DNA of 64,000 bases from Liolophura sinensis (lineage: Eukaryota > Mollusca > Polyplacophora > Chitonida > Chitonidae), in contig NC_088300.1 in NCBI RefSeq assembly GCF_032854445.1, positions 36,065,608 to 36,129,607 on the forward strand, in the 5' to 3' direction. Numbering within the stretch: the first letter of the stretch is position 1; every line of letters starts with the position of its first letter. The notes beneath the pieces were generated by a model. It ran no database searches. It was not told the origin of the DNA and was given only the letters and a program-made list of their open reading frames with translations. Position numbers and translations under genes: made by a program. Positions 12,301 to 27,300 of this stretch are shown one piece after another.

Positions 12301-15300
12301 TACATCACACAATTTTGTTTTGTATGGAATATAACTATTCATACTATCGATGGTGATACAGCTGCCATTATTCCTGGACAGTCCCAAGTGGAGAGGGGTC
12401 TAGTGGTTAAAAGTATTAGTCTTTCAGGAAATATGAGGGTAGGATAAAATGTAGCCTTGGACTAGCAATTTGTGGATTCCCGGGCTTTCACTCTTGGTGA
12501 TGGTAAAGGGTCGTTAAAGCTTGTGTGGCTGTTTTAATCATCTAGGCATCAGTGAAGACCACTTCCACCAGTATGATGTGTACATCTCTGCCCCAGTAAC
12601 AGTTGATCGGTCATTTTTTCCCCAAATAGATGGAGAAAATCTGTTAGTAATATACGGTAATGTGTTACTTGCCAAAGGTCATGCAGTGTTCTCTCTGGAA
12701 TCTGACCTTTGCACAAGTGAAATATTCTTAAGTTTGCTGTTAAACACCAATCAATTAATCAATCAGTCAGTCAGTCTTCTCAAACATAACTCCTGTCTGA
12801 TTTTCCTGCGTGAATTTTCCACATACAGTGGGGGAATTTGTTGTCTGTCATGCTGGATGTTCCTTGTGATGAAGAGCTCCCTGCAGAGACTAGACAATGA
12901 ACAAGGTGTTAAGTAGTGACTTGTCAGTTTTAACATGTCATTAGAGGTCAAGGAAATGTTGAAGATCACACAGATATACAGGTCTTGGCCCTGCCCCAAC
13001 AAACAGTGATAGGCTATAATACTGATTTCAGTTTCCATGACAGCATAAGTTATAGACTTACTAAAGGTCTCTCAGCAACCTGCGGATGGTCGTGGGTTTC
13101 CCCCGGGCTCTGCCTGGTTTCCACCCACTATAATGCTGGCCGCCGTCATATAAGTGAAATATTCTTGAGCACGGCATAAAACACCAATCAAATAAATAAA
13201 TAAATAAATAAATATCGACTTACTGTAATTCTGCAACCTTTCAACATGTTAAACAAGGTGTCTGTTTAATCTTGTTCTTAATGTACGTGTATTATTCTGT
13301 ATTTACTGATAAAATTATACTTCTTGTGTAGTTTGGTAGTTTTGTCCCCAAAGCTAAATTTAAAGTATGCATAAATTGCACTGAAAGCTGCTTTTTTCTA
13401 TGCGAAAAGGTTGAGGGTATACATACATGTATGTCGAAATGACGGTTTTTATATGAGGAACAGCGGTCCGGGAGTGCTTATTGCACATATATTGGGTTTA
13501 ATCATTGTTTGTTACATACGGGGCCTCTGTGGCTCAGTTGGTTAGCGAGCTAGCGCAGCGTAATGACCCAGGAGTCTCTCACCAATGCGGTCGCTGTGAA
13601 TTCAAGTCCAGCTCATGCTGGCTTCCTCTCCGGCTGTACGTGGGAAGGTCTGTCAGCAACCTGCGCATGGTCGTGGGTTTCCCCCGGGCTCTGCCCGGTT
13701 TCCACCCACCACAATGCTGGCCACCATCGTATAAGTGAAATGTTCTTGAGTACGGCGTAAAACACCAATCAAATAAATAAATAAATAAATAAGTTTGTTA
13801 CATACAGTTAGGTAATATCCATGCTAGTGCATGTGATGAACTATAGAATTAATGCAGTTGATGCTGGTTTTATGGTCACGTAATGAGGTTTACAACTGAT
13901 GCATCAACATGGTGAAAACATTTGTCAGCCTGATCGTAATCGAAAAAACAGGCAATGATGGAGATAAATCAGTAGGATTATTCTTACTCTAATCCAGTTC
14001 TGACGGATAAAATATTTATATGATTATCACAGTTTACCAAATTCCTTTTATGAGTTTTGCAAGGGTAATTACTACTATAGTGATTCATTGTCAAGAAAGG
14101 CGCAAAACAATATAACACTTTTTATGTTCCATTTCCAGTATATTTTCAACAACAAAATATTTAATAAAATACTACACCCCATTTGTGACTATGATTATAC
14201 TTCACAAGTTCCTGTATACATAGTTTGTGATATTCTTTTTCAAGGTTGGATTGTCTTTACTAATTTAAGTTCTCAGTTATTTAGGTTACTTCTGTGTATT
14301 AAATATGCACGCATATTTTTAATAATTCCAGAGACATTTCCACTCGATTCATCAGAACAGTCACCAGATTTTATTGTCTGGTTTTTAATTAGATTTTATT
14401 AACATAATGTCTGTGTGTGTTTGTTTTCAGCCTCAAGAGATTCAGAAGGTTGTTCTCAAATGTATCATAAACAGTATGCTAAAGGACAAACGGTAAGTTT
14501 TGTAATCATGTTTATCTGGTGGTGTAACCATGTTTATCTGGTAGTGTAATCATGTTTATCTGGTGGTGTAATTGTGTTTATCTGGTGGTGTAATCATGAT
14601 TATCTGGTAGTGTAATCGTGTTTATCTGGTGGTGTAATCATGTTTATCTGGTGGTGTAATCATGTTTATCTGGTAGTGTAATCAAGTTTATCTGGCACTG
14701 TAATCATGTTTATCTGGTGGTGTAATCATGATTATCTGGTAGTGTAATCATGTTTATCTGGTAGTGTAATCATGTTTATCTGGTAGTGTAATCGTGTTTA
14801 TCTGGTGGTGTAATCATGTTTATCTGGTGGTGTAATCATGTTTATCTGGTAGTGTAATCATGTTATCTGGTGGTGTAATCATGTTTATCTGGTAGTGTAA
14901 TCATGTTTATCTGGTAGTGTAATCATGTTATCTGGTGGTGTAATCATGTTTATCTGGTAGTGTAATCATGTTATCTGGTGGTGTAATCATGTTTATCTGG
15001 TAGTGTAATCATGTTTATCTGGTGGTGTAATCATGTTTATCTGGTAGTGTAATCATGTTATCTGGTGGTGTAATCATGTTTATCTGGTAGTGTAATCATG
15101 TTTATCTGGTAGTGTAATCATGTTATCTGGTGGTGTAATCATGTTTATCTGGTGGTGTAATCATGTTTATCTGGTGGTGTAATCATGTTTATCTGGTAGT
15201 GTAATCATGTTATCTGGTGGTGTAATCATGTTTATCTGGTAGTGTAATCATGTTTATCTGGTAGTGTAATCATGTTATCTGGTGGTGTAATCATGTTTAT

Positions 15301-18300
15301 CTGGTAGTGTAATCATGTTATCTGGTGGTGTAATCATGTTTATCTGGTAGTGTAATCATGTTTATCTGGTGGTGTAATCATGTTTATCTGGTGGTGTAAT
15401 CATGTTTACCTGGTGCTGTAACCATGTTTATCTGGTAGTGTACTAAAAAAATTGGTGCATACCACAGGTAATCGCTAACAAATGCGCTACATGCCTGATG
15501 TAGCCAGCCTCAAACTTAGCTCCTGCTAGCTTGACTGAAGCTCATGTTGTGTGAATTTGTGTGTTATCAATTTACATGTTATAATTTTACATGTTACGAT
15601 TTTACATGTTATCATTTCATGGTCTATGACAATACAAAGCTTTGGAGTGCTAGGACGCTGTCGCAAATTAATGAATTTTTACATGGATGGGTATATACGG
15701 TGTTTAATATTATTCAATATCACAGAATTTTATTACCTGAAATAATTATTTATAGGAATTTGCAAGGTAGGTTACGTAATTACTGTCATGTTTGTGGGTA
15801 ATTTTCATTTTTGTATATGCCTGCTCATGTTAAAATGCAGTGATGTACCCCACCACAAAATCACATCATATACCAGCCAGAATAGCACAGTTGATAGAGC
15901 GTCCGCTTCTGGGTCAATCCTGGGTCGGATAACACCTTTGACCTTAAAAGAGGAAGTTGTAACTTCCTAGCTTGGCATTGAGCATGAAGGGGATAGTGAA
16001 ACGACTGAGTGACTCGTATCAGTATAATGGTTCGGGCGGGGCGGCTTACTCGGCTTTGGTAAGTCGTCTCAGTGAAGCAGCACCAGATAAAAGAGCGGTG
16101 GAAATCTGTCCAGCAACAAGAAGGCACATTACACGCACCGTAAGGACTCCTTCGTCGTTATATGACTGAAAAAGTACAACGTTAAACCCCACACACTCAC
16201 TCTATCACATCACGTCACACAGAGATGTGTTAACGTCATAACTGGGCTCAACCCGCCCCCCCCCCCCCCCCCACCCACTCCCCCCATATCGTTCTGTAAT
16301 GAAAGGACTCAGGGATCCAGTATATAGGGCCACAGTATAGAGGGCTACAGTCTGTCTTACAAGTCATGATTTTGACATTGAGCGAAGTTTTATCTATGCA
16401 AAATGTGTTTTGTCAAATGCTTTTTTATTGTTAGTTGACTATAAACGCATGAGATTTTTTATTACCTAAGGATTCAAGCATTTTAGCCCCGTCCTATGAG
16501 TCATATCCCGCGAAACTAGCCTCTTATCAGGTAATCATATGCCTGAGCCAATCTGCAGAACTTGGTCCATGTTGAACATTTCCACGAGCTGGTTCCGAGT
16601 AAGGTAGTCTCATCCAGTTTTTCCTTTTTAAATAAAAAAAAGCTACTGGTATTCAGTTCATCCATGTCTTCTTGCAGCAGAAGTAATTCCTGAAACTTAG
16701 ATGCCTCAGATTCAAAATGGTGGACTGTAGTCGACTGTCAGCCCGTGACTGTGTTATAGCTAACTGAAAGGATTAGTGTCCAGATTTAGATACTTGTCCT
16801 AAGCATAAAGATTAGTAGTTTCCAGGAGGGCTTCTGAGAAACATAATTATGACTTGAAATCCACCCAAAACAATGGATTTGCTACAATAATCAATCTCCA
16901 GCCGGCCGCCAGGTAAAGCTCAGCAGGTTATGTCATAGATGGATAACCCAAGTCTAAGTGGCCTCTATAACCTGGGAATTCATACCAAAGCGATGTCATT
17001 TTCGAGATGGATTCTAGCTACACAGAAGCAAATATACTGCCGTCGGCACATTTGCCTGTACACCAACAGTTAACACATCCTGGTCAGGATATTAAGTGCT
17101 TGTCTTTCAATGGTTTGGACACTTGATCTGTGGTTTCTGTCCAAACCTTGAGATAGGAATTTTTGGATTTCCACACTTTCAATGTTGATTTTGCCTTTAA
17201 ATCGACCTAACTTGCATTGAAGACTACTTGTCTTCCATCCGTATAGTGCGCATATTTGCACCTAACCAGTGAAAAGGTTTCTGAGTAACTTGCCAAAGGT
17301 CAGTGTTTTACCCTGGATACTGAGGTTTCCTTCACCCCTAAAACTGACTGCCATCTTATATGGGGTAAAATCTGGAGTCATTTAACAACAATTAAATAAA
17401 TAAACAAATTTTCACCAACATGTACTTTTTACAATGTGGTTTTTCCTCACACAACTGATACCTTGCTTCAGAAATAAAACTAAAAGATATGTAGATATTA
17501 CTGGTGGTAAACATGGTAGATGTAGAAAACTCTAGTGATGTTTACCACCATGTTTATCCTTCAGCCAACTTAGGACAGAGCTTTATCTTTTTGTTGTTTA
17601 TTATGAACGTCCATCATATGTTGACCAAAATATCTTGAGAACGATTTTATGTATGTATTTATGTAGGAAATTGGGTGAAAATTGTTTACCATGTCTTGAG
17701 CAAGAAGTTTGTCAAAAATAATCATGGGCAGTAAAGAATTCTTACTTCTTTGATACAGTACACATGCTTATATAAATGGAATGGCATAATTAAATAATGT
17801 ATAAATTTTGTTAAGCTTGATGAAATACATAGTGATATACATTTTTATGAGCTCTTTGTGCCAGAGCTGATGAGATTTGCTTAGCAGGTTTTTTTTCTTT
17901 ATGTTTAGCAATGCAACAATAAGAAGTTTTAAAGTGGATTTGGTTGTTAATTTACGAAAGGTGATATGACGAACCTATAATATTTTATTAAAGGTGAAAA
18001 ATATTACAAAACCTGAACGAATAATTTATCAGTCTAGAACCATCACTATTCATGCAGCTACCATATGTAATATGATAATAATATGATGAAGAGTACCAGT
18101 ATAAAATACATACATACATAGACACATACAGGTCGTGTGCTGCTGTATGATGTTAGCAGGCAGTTTCGATTGTTCATTAAATTTACCAAAGGTGACATGT
18201 ATACATGATATGGCAAGCCTAATGACTTTTTTGTTATGAAGTGGCAAAATATTGTAAAAGATTTAAACAGCAATTTACTAGCAGTATAAAACAAGTAAAC

Positions 18301-21300
18301 CTGCAGTATGGGTTTTCCCCTGGGCTTTGCCTGGTTTCCTCGCACAGTAATGCTGGCGGCCGTCATATCAGTGAAATATTCTTGTACACTGTAAAACACC
18401 AGTCAGAGAAATGAATAATACTAGCACCTTTCGCTCAGCTCATATACGTTATGGTAAAGGCTACAGATGGAAATAGATACACACAGGTCTTGTGCTGTAT
18501 GTGTATGATAGTAACAGCTGAGGCCAATCTCAGGTGGTGTAAAATGTTCCTGTTTGTTGAGTGTACGACTACATATATATATATATATATATACACATAG
18601 TTTGTTGAGCAGAATACACTGGTGACAGACACAAGCCCATGCCAGCAGCTCCATGAATTCTCAATTAGCTGTGTTGTTGTGTTAATTAGCTCAGGTAACC
18701 TGTTAATTAAGTGTGTTGAGGGAGCTGGTTTTCATGTCTACATATGTGGCAAGAGCTAGTATGTTCACATGCTCATGTTATTACCACCTGACCCATCCCT
18801 ATAAATAACTGGAAACATAACCCTGCTAATCCTACCGTTCCTTTGAAAATGACCCTTTTTTCTTTTATAGTTTTATTTTATTTTAGTCAAATTAAGACCC
18901 CACCCTGCCATAAAGTCATAAAAGGGAATGATAATATGAATTTTTCAGTGGTGATCCTGATAACAATCCCATCGCTATAGGGGAGTTTCCAGTTCGAACT
19001 CTTTTATCATTGAAGGTAGAAAAAATCCAACTGTATCATGTGACCTGTCAAAAATGTTAGGCATCTATTTTCTTCACATTCACGATAACATGGGCGTCTG
19101 GAAAAAGTGTCATAAAAAGTGATTTAGAAGGAAGGAATGATAGAGAAGATTGAGAGTCTGAATATTTGGCAACTTGAAAAGTTCCTAAAGGAAAGAGGTG
19201 TCATTTGTGTCTCTGGAGAAGGATGAGACAGGTGATTAGTAAATTAATGTCAACAAAGGTGGCCTAACATTTTTCACCATTCACATGACACAGTATAACT
19301 GTTTTTACCTTTGATGACAAAAGAATTCCAACTCGAAACTCCCCTACTCGAGGATGACCTTATGATTGCATGTAATAGAGCATTTAGTACCATGATAATT
19401 GATTGGGTTTACCTTACAGGTTAAAGATCGATTGGGCATGCCATGATTATGTTTGTATGTCATATCGCGATGGCATCAGTTGGCAAATAAATGTGATAGA
19501 GTTGTTAAATGAGTATATGTTTTTATGGGCTATCTCCGACTTGATGGAAGTCTGTTGAAATTTCACTTGTGTAAGTTAATTGGCACTAATATAACAGACC
19601 CAGGTGTCATGCAACTTGAGTTTTATTGCTTTTATGCCTAATAATGTTTCCTGTCTCAGCAGTAAATCAATGTAGAATCACCCATCAGGGTCATTCCTTG
19701 ATTAAGACGGCACTTAAAATCACTAGATAATGAGTCTGGTTTTATGTATTTTTTCTGCCAACACTTGCTAGTCTCCGCCAAATTACGCCATATAAGTCCA
19801 ACTGTTATAAGCTGTCAGAGTTTCGCCATTTATTTCTGACATGAATTTACAAAATTCGGGTTTTTTTTACCTGCAAACTATATCCACATCTACCCTTGCC
19901 TTTTTTTATCTAAAAGTTATGAGAGGAATACAACTAGCCAGACTTAAAAGATTTGGCTTCTATAGGGGCTGCAGTCAACTAAAATTTCAAGCATGACAGC
20001 TTAAAACAGATAGGAAATCCCTGTACACTAATGTTTACGTTGGTCCATATTACATTTTAAGATAAACAAAGGAAGTGTACATTGTAAGCTATAGCTTACC
20101 AGTAAGTTGGAAATTCCTTTGACAAAGATCAAATTCAGTGTCTGAAAACTCGGAATCTGAAGTCTTGCCAGAGATATTAGTGTCATAAATTGGAACTTTA
20201 GCGTCGTCCACTGTGGGTTCAGATTGACACAGCAGTACATTTGCTTCTGTGTAGTTAGAATCCTTGTCGAAAATGACACCATTTTGGTTGGAATTCCCAG
20301 GTTATTCAGGCCAGCTAGACTTAAGCTAGCAATCTATGACATCCCCTGCTGAGTCCTACCGGGAAGCTGACTGGAGGTTAGCCAGGGCAGTAATCTATTG
20401 TTTTGGTAGTCATTATTATGTTTCTCAGAAGCTTTGCCACTAATATACTGTTTTCAAACAGATTTTAATCATCATAATCGAACCAGTTGGTAAACCTGGA
20501 GACTAATCCTTTAACTTTACGGGCCACATGCAAGCAATTTTTCATACCCATTATGATTGCCCACATTAAGTCAAACGTCCCAAAAGCCCCAATTTAGGTG
20601 ACTAGTAAGAAGTTTAAAAATGTATTTATTGTCTCTTAATTATAAGATGTTGAGTATGTTTGATTATGCAGCTGGCATAATGTGGTATCCAAGTTATGAG
20701 GCTGTATTTGAACCTGCTCTATTGAAGTCAGGAAGCTTGTGTTGTACCTATCCATAAAATTCATGTCTTTGCTGGTGTTTTCATTTGATGTTTCTGGAAG
20801 AACCTACAAATAAGGAAAAATAATGTTTTTATACATACTGTTTTTTGACATAATTTTATGACATAATTCTCTAGCCTATGTCAAAGTAGCTTGAATCCTG
20901 TCCATTGCTTCCGTAACAATTTAAACAGGAAATATATGGCCCTAAGATTTTAAGATTTTTGCTTTTAAAGTTAATTGGCAATGAATGAAATATTTCAGAT
21001 GAAACTTCCTGGTTGATACTTATTTGTAAGAGCTCTTGTTTGTATTTTCTGCTTGCAGGCCACACACAAAAGATGACCTTAGAGCTTATCTAATTCTACT
21101 ACAGGTTGGTAATTATATATATATATATATATATATTTTGTAATTTTGTAATAATGTATTATCTTATGATGACAAAATGTTATAGTGCGTGTTAAATTTG
21201 AATTCAGAAAATATTACAGTGTGACGAGAAATTTGATATCTGTGACAGCATTGAGAGACATTTTTTTGCTAGGGTGAATGGACTAAAATGTTGCATGAAA

Positions 21301-24300
21301 AAATGCAGTTGTAGGGGCAAATAAATGTTATAAAACAATATGTCTGGTGATAAAACATAATTTCTTTTCAGTAGTATATATTCCTACCTTCCAAACAAAC
21401 TCAAAAGCCCTTTCTAAGATGAATAGAACTCTCAGAACCAGATAAAATGGGCAACTTAGTCATGACTGAAATTAACGGTCGTTTACCTGGCGGGATGAAT
21501 TTTGTATTTGTTCTCAATACCCTGTTCAAGTTTCGAGAAATATGCTTAGTATAAATGTTACAGCTCGATAATTGGTATAGACTGAACTAAGACATAACCC
21601 TGATGACACATATAGTATGATGTTACCTTTTCTCCACAGAACCCCCAGTTTAACAGCCTGTCCACCTATGTGATATTTGCCCATCTCCTCCGCCAGGTTG
21701 CTGCTCTCACAGATCATGATCATCATTACCTCGTTCACTGGCTTAGAAAGTTAGTGCAATTTTGTGACGTAATGAGAATTTTATTATTGTTATATAAGGT
21801 GCCGTACTGAAGAGTTGCTAGAATAATAGTAGGCTGTGTAGTTTTGCATGCGAGGAGTTGTTCAGACGTTCAGTTTAACTAAAGAAAACTGCAAAATAAA
21901 ATCTTTCTGATTTAGAAGAAAAAAGCCTGCCAGCAACTTGCAGATGGCTCTGAGATCAGTTAGCCATGTTCCCAGCTTAGCTTCCACATTAAAGGAGAAG
22001 AAAATTTAAATATCAATCAAATACCATTGAAAAGAGTATGTATTTCCTCGCAGTTGTATGCCATAAAAAAAAATTCTAATATGCACCTCAAGTTGATAAA
22101 TTATAAATAAAGTCAGCTCCAAAGTCCTCTGTGGGTGACTCCATTTTGCCTAAGAACTAGTCCTGAAGTCTTCTGTGTTAGGAGGAGATTTGCTGTCAGG
22201 AACTGCCGAAGTGCAGTTCGTACATTTCCTGTAGAATTGTTCTTCTTGGTTGCGAACAGTACAGTTTGTTTTCCACTTGACGATCAGGAAGCCGGAATGT
22301 TGGATGTAATGTTACATGAACAAGCATTCAGTTTTAACGACTCTCATTGGCTGAGAGGTAACACACCCCCAGCATAAATTACAGGGTGTTAAAGATGGAG
22401 GACGCAATGGACTTTTCTTCTTCTTCTCCTTTAACTGCTCTGAATGATTACATTCACTAAACTGTGACTCGGTCCTGTCATCTGTGCTGTCTCCAAAGTG
22501 CCAACACCACAAAAAGAGGTGTCTCATGATCTTTGAAGTAATTCTGAATTCATATCACCTCATTATTTGAGAATAATAAAGACCATAACATCGCAAATAA
22601 CACAAATGTAACCGACAAACCCACGCAGACAGCATCAGAACTTCGCAAGCCGCCGTTTTCAAATCAGGTGACTCGGTTGCTAGGGTGGAGTCGACTGCTC
22701 TTCCCAAAGTTAAAACCATCTTTTTTCACAATAGAATCAATTATATGTCATTTCTGTTCATTATTTACACATAAACTAATGTTAAGACTCGGGAACAATT
22801 TGTCAGTCGCCCTTCAGATGGTGTACAACTCACTGGTTACAATCATATCATTCCACGAGTGTATCTTTTTCCGGACGATGCCAAGTGCGGCCGGCTCGAA
22901 TTGAAAATGGCTGGTTATAGCGAAGTTTGACTTGCCGCCGATGTAACAGATACATTTGTGTTAATTGTGACGGTATGGTCATCCATATTATTCACAAATC
23001 ACTAGGTGATATGTAGTAAGAACTACTGAAGGATTACAGGAAACATGGTTTTATAGCGTACAGCTTTGACGTGTTGAGAACAGCACAAGCAGAAAGATTG
23101 AGTTCCAGGTTAGTAAATAGTACAGAGTACAGATCTCTGTTTCTGAAAGCTAGGCTGGGAAAAATGATACAGATGACCGCCATCATACAAGTGAAATATT
23201 CTTGAGTGTGGCGTAAAACACAAATGAAATAAATGAAAGAATAACCATCTTTTTCAAACAGAAGATTTTGTCCAGCAAAATTCGTTTTGTTTTATTATTG
23301 TTGTATGCATTTGTATGAATGTGTAAAATTGTAACATTTTCACTGAGATGTATCTCATTTCTTTTTTTTTTTTTCAGGTTACCTGTCAAGAAGTTTAAAG
23401 ATATTTTACAACGTCTGCATAATTTTATCGCGTGTCGTCTCTTTCCGCCAAAGCAGCAGGATTTACCTGCCCTTGCTAAGTGTACTTGGTGGATTCCGAG
23501 TGCAACCAAAGTCCTGGCCTTGATCAGTAAGAGTCTTTAAAAATAATAAGTGATAATAGGAAACAGAAGTCATTATAAATTAGAGGAATTAAGTAGGGCA
23601 GCTTTGTTATGACCTAAAATTTCTGAAAAGACAGGCCAAAAACAGCAGTAAAGGAAATACTGTAAATGCCCTAAAAAGTTTTCAGAAAAATTCATTTCTA
23701 GAGGCAAGTGCAGTTCATAAATTATTACTTTTAGTGATGAAACTTACATATTTTGTTTAGGATATCATTCAACTTTGGAAAAAATGGGGTCAAATCAACT
23801 TTTTAAGATCTGCTCTTGGAATTAGATAAAGTGAGTCAGTTTGTCGGACAAGGATGATATTTTAGGTCCTAAATTGTAGGTTAAAATGAAAGTAATATTG
23901 TATGCTATTTCACTATTGGATAAACCTAAGAGTTGGTACAAAATCTGTACGCAAAACACATAACATTGAAGTCAATCGATGTATTGATGTCACATGTGTT
24001 GTTCGGGGATGCCTGGTGGACATGAGTACCCAGTACCTGACATGATGATAGAACCAGCCAATGACACGATCACTTCTTTCAACATCTTTCCTACATGCTA
24101 ATGTAATAGTGAACATTGAATGTAATATAAATGTTTATTTTTTTTTTTTTTTTTTTTTTTTTGATTGGTGTTTTACGCCGTACTCAAGAATATTTCACTT
24201 ATACGACGGCGGCCAGCATTATGGTGGGTGGAAACCGGGCACAGCCCGGGGGAAACCCATGACCATCCGCAGGTTGCTGCCAGACCTTTCCACATACGGC

Positions 24301-27300
24301 CGGAGAGGAAGCCAGCATGAGCTGGACTTGAGCTCACAGCGACCGCATTGGTGAGAGACTCCTGGGTCATTACGCTGCGCTAGCGCGCTAACCAACTGAG
24401 CCACAGAGGCCCCTATAAATGTTTAAGTCTGTTCTTGTATATGTAACCAAGTAGACTGAAGTACGTGTCTCTAGTGTGCATGGTGTACAGACCGTGATTC
24501 CCTTCAGACACGTATATTATATCCCTGACCTCATTCCAACTTAAAGTACATCTGATTTAAATTAGATATTTTCAAAGTGTTGGGGAAAGTTACTTGTCAA
24601 GTAAGTAAAAAAAAATAATAACATGTGCACGAACCATACTTCCTGAAACATTGTCTTCATGAAAGAACACCTCATGTTATTACATTAATTTGATTATCAT
24701 GGTGAAATATTAGCTTTTTTTCCCTTTGTTTGTGTGTTTAGTCAAGTCCCAGTGGTAGAGTAAAAATCTTCACGCAATAGACAAGACCTGAAGCATGACA
24801 GAAGTGTATACATGTACAGCACTCAGCTAGATAATGCACGGTTTCTTTCTTTGGCAGAAATTGAAATTCATCCCTACTGTGAACACCTTAAATTTAGCAG
24901 AATTTTTAATCAACTAGTAACTGTGCTGTAATAAGTTAGTGAAAAATCACAGGAAATTATATGTGGTTTACAATATTTATTTATTTATCTGATTGGTGTT
25001 TTAGGCCGTACTCAAGAATATTTCACTTATATGACGGCAACCAGCAATATGGTGGGCGGAAACCAGGCAGAGGCCGGGGGAAACCTATGACCATTTGCAG
25101 ATTGCTGTCAGACCTTCCCACTAACGGCTGGAGAGAAAGCCAGCATGAGCTGGACTTGAACTCACAGCAACTGCATTGTTGAGAGGCTCCTGGGTCATTA
25201 CGCTGCGCTAGCATGCTGACCAACTGAGCCACATTTCATGGAAGATCACTAATTGACCTGGTAGTGCAAACTGTAGTACATAAAGGGGATTACCCTAATC
25301 CTTCAACCTTTTCATCCATCTCTGACCAATATTTTGAAACATTCTGAGAGAAGTATGAGGTGTAGAGAAATAATCATATGAAACTTCCATCTTTAGTGAC
25401 ATGAATTAATCATTTTTGTTGTCATTTTCATAATAATTGTATGTATAAATTCAGCTGAAAACAGTGCTTTAGTGGTTGAAAAGGTTAAAGATTTACACTA
25501 GCTGCTGAAAAGTTATATACTGTAAATCACATAATTTCATGTGATTTAATTTTCACTAACTTGGTGCTGCAGGGCGATTAGTTAAATTAACTTGCATGAC
25601 ATTATTGGTGGTTTACTGTTTGTGTCAATTTCATTTTCTGCAAATGAAAAAACTGCATTGTTCGTAGTACTTGCGTGAAAGGTACAAGAGTCAAGAGACA
25701 AAAGAACGTGTCGGGCAGTTTTATTTGAACTTGAGTCAGTAACCTGACAATAATAATAATCCGACAATTAAAGGTGACAGGTTTCTGTAACTGTTATGTT
25801 TGTGTATTTTGATTTTGCCTGGCTGTACATTTGCATGTATATGTTGTGTGACAGATGCTGCTAACAACCTGGCCAGCCCGTTACTTTTGCCTTACCCTGA
25901 GCTATATAACAGTACCTTAGACCACCTGGACCTAATGGCAGAGTACTACGCCTGGCAGAACCAGAGCTCACATGCAGGGTATGTACTGGGTATCCAAGAT
26001 CAGAAAGAAACTGTCTCATGGGGACAGCCTCATCGTGACAAGCCAAACAGATGGATTCAGTGCAATTGATTGATTACATACTGATGGACATGTAAAATCT
26101 TTTACAAGACATCTACAAAAGGATCCCTAAAAAAGTATTAAACTGTATTTGAGTTTTAAGTATGAATGTGTATGGTTATCAAGTGCTGTTGAAATTGTTT
26201 TTTTCTGATTTTTCTTTCTGTTACAATTATTAAATGTTCAAACTGGCCCAATTTGGTTAAGTACAAGTCTTACCTCTGCTGTTCAGCTCAAGACCAGTGA
26301 TTACACAGTTCAAATCCAGCTCTTGCTGGACCTGCTCAAGTACCTGTCATAAACCAATGACTCACTCAAAGTACTATAGTTTCTCTACCCAGATCATCTT
26401 GTTTGCACTAATATTATAGTGAAAGTTTCTTGTACAGCATTAAACCCCAATCAAATCAATAAATCCAGTGTATATGTTGTGAGACAGGCATAAAAAGTAC
26501 TGGAGATCAAAAGCCTTTTATTGACTTGAGCAGTTACTTACTGTTTGAAGTTTCTTCTTGTGCCGGAAACACAACATGCAGACCACTTTGGAAGCAGTAC
26601 TCTATGTACCTAAGCTAGCTCTGTTTGGGAAGTACATGTAAGGTACAGCTATCGGCACATATATTCCTCTTGTTCATGTTTATAGCGAAGAAGACCAACA
26701 CTGCAAAACATTATTTGACATACTCTGATTCTTTTTCGATCTTTTAACAAGTTTGCAAAGTGTATTCAAACATATTCTGAAGGGGGTATTCTAAACTGAT
26801 AAAATTACACTGTTCTGAAGCTCTGAAAGTGACCAATCCAACCAATATAGTTTTGTCTCTATGATAAAAAAAATGTGAATAAAATGCACTGATAAGTGCT
26901 CTTTGTATATGCGTGAATATCCCTTACATGTGGCATTATTTGAGAAATTAAGATGAACTGGGTGTGCATGCTTGGATGCATTAAAAAGATTAAACATGTA
27001 GTCTTAATGGAGGTAATATTAGTTTGCATGGGCATCCTGTCTGTTGGCATGTATTAATGGCATGCAATCAGCATATATATGCACAATAAGGCAGTCAGCC
27101 ATTCAATTGTTCCGTCTGTTCTGTTGGATGTGCTACACTCGGGTACCTTTCCAAAAATTAATTTTCTTCTCACATATTTCAAGACATGCAGTGCGCTGTC
27201 AGTCAAGAGCTGTATTTGCCCAGCTGGTTCCTTCCACTTTTGCCCCTTGCAGAAAGGATGACTTAAACAATACACCGATTTATAACGTTGCAGTGAACCT

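Noticed and set aside
13530-13609. Possible tRNA gene (A and B boxes)
   Set aside because: The spacing is too long, no cloverleaf with paired acceptor stem is evident, and the same head recurs in SINE copies.
13505-13760. Recurrent frames reading [12 protein letters not shown]...SSPAHAG at many places (also 24173, 53982 and in part 5504)
   Set aside because: All are translations of SINE-A copies; the shared peptide reflects shared repeat DNA, not a gene family.
14088-14402. 104-codon frame in HECTD2 intron 4 next to exon 5
   Set aside because: AT-rich chance frame; it ends before the true acceptor and does not join other exons in phase.
14501-15443. Regular short repeats resembling a CRISPR array
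   Set aside because: Units follow one another with no unique spacers, lie in a eukaryotic intron, and there are no cas genes; it is a minisatellite.
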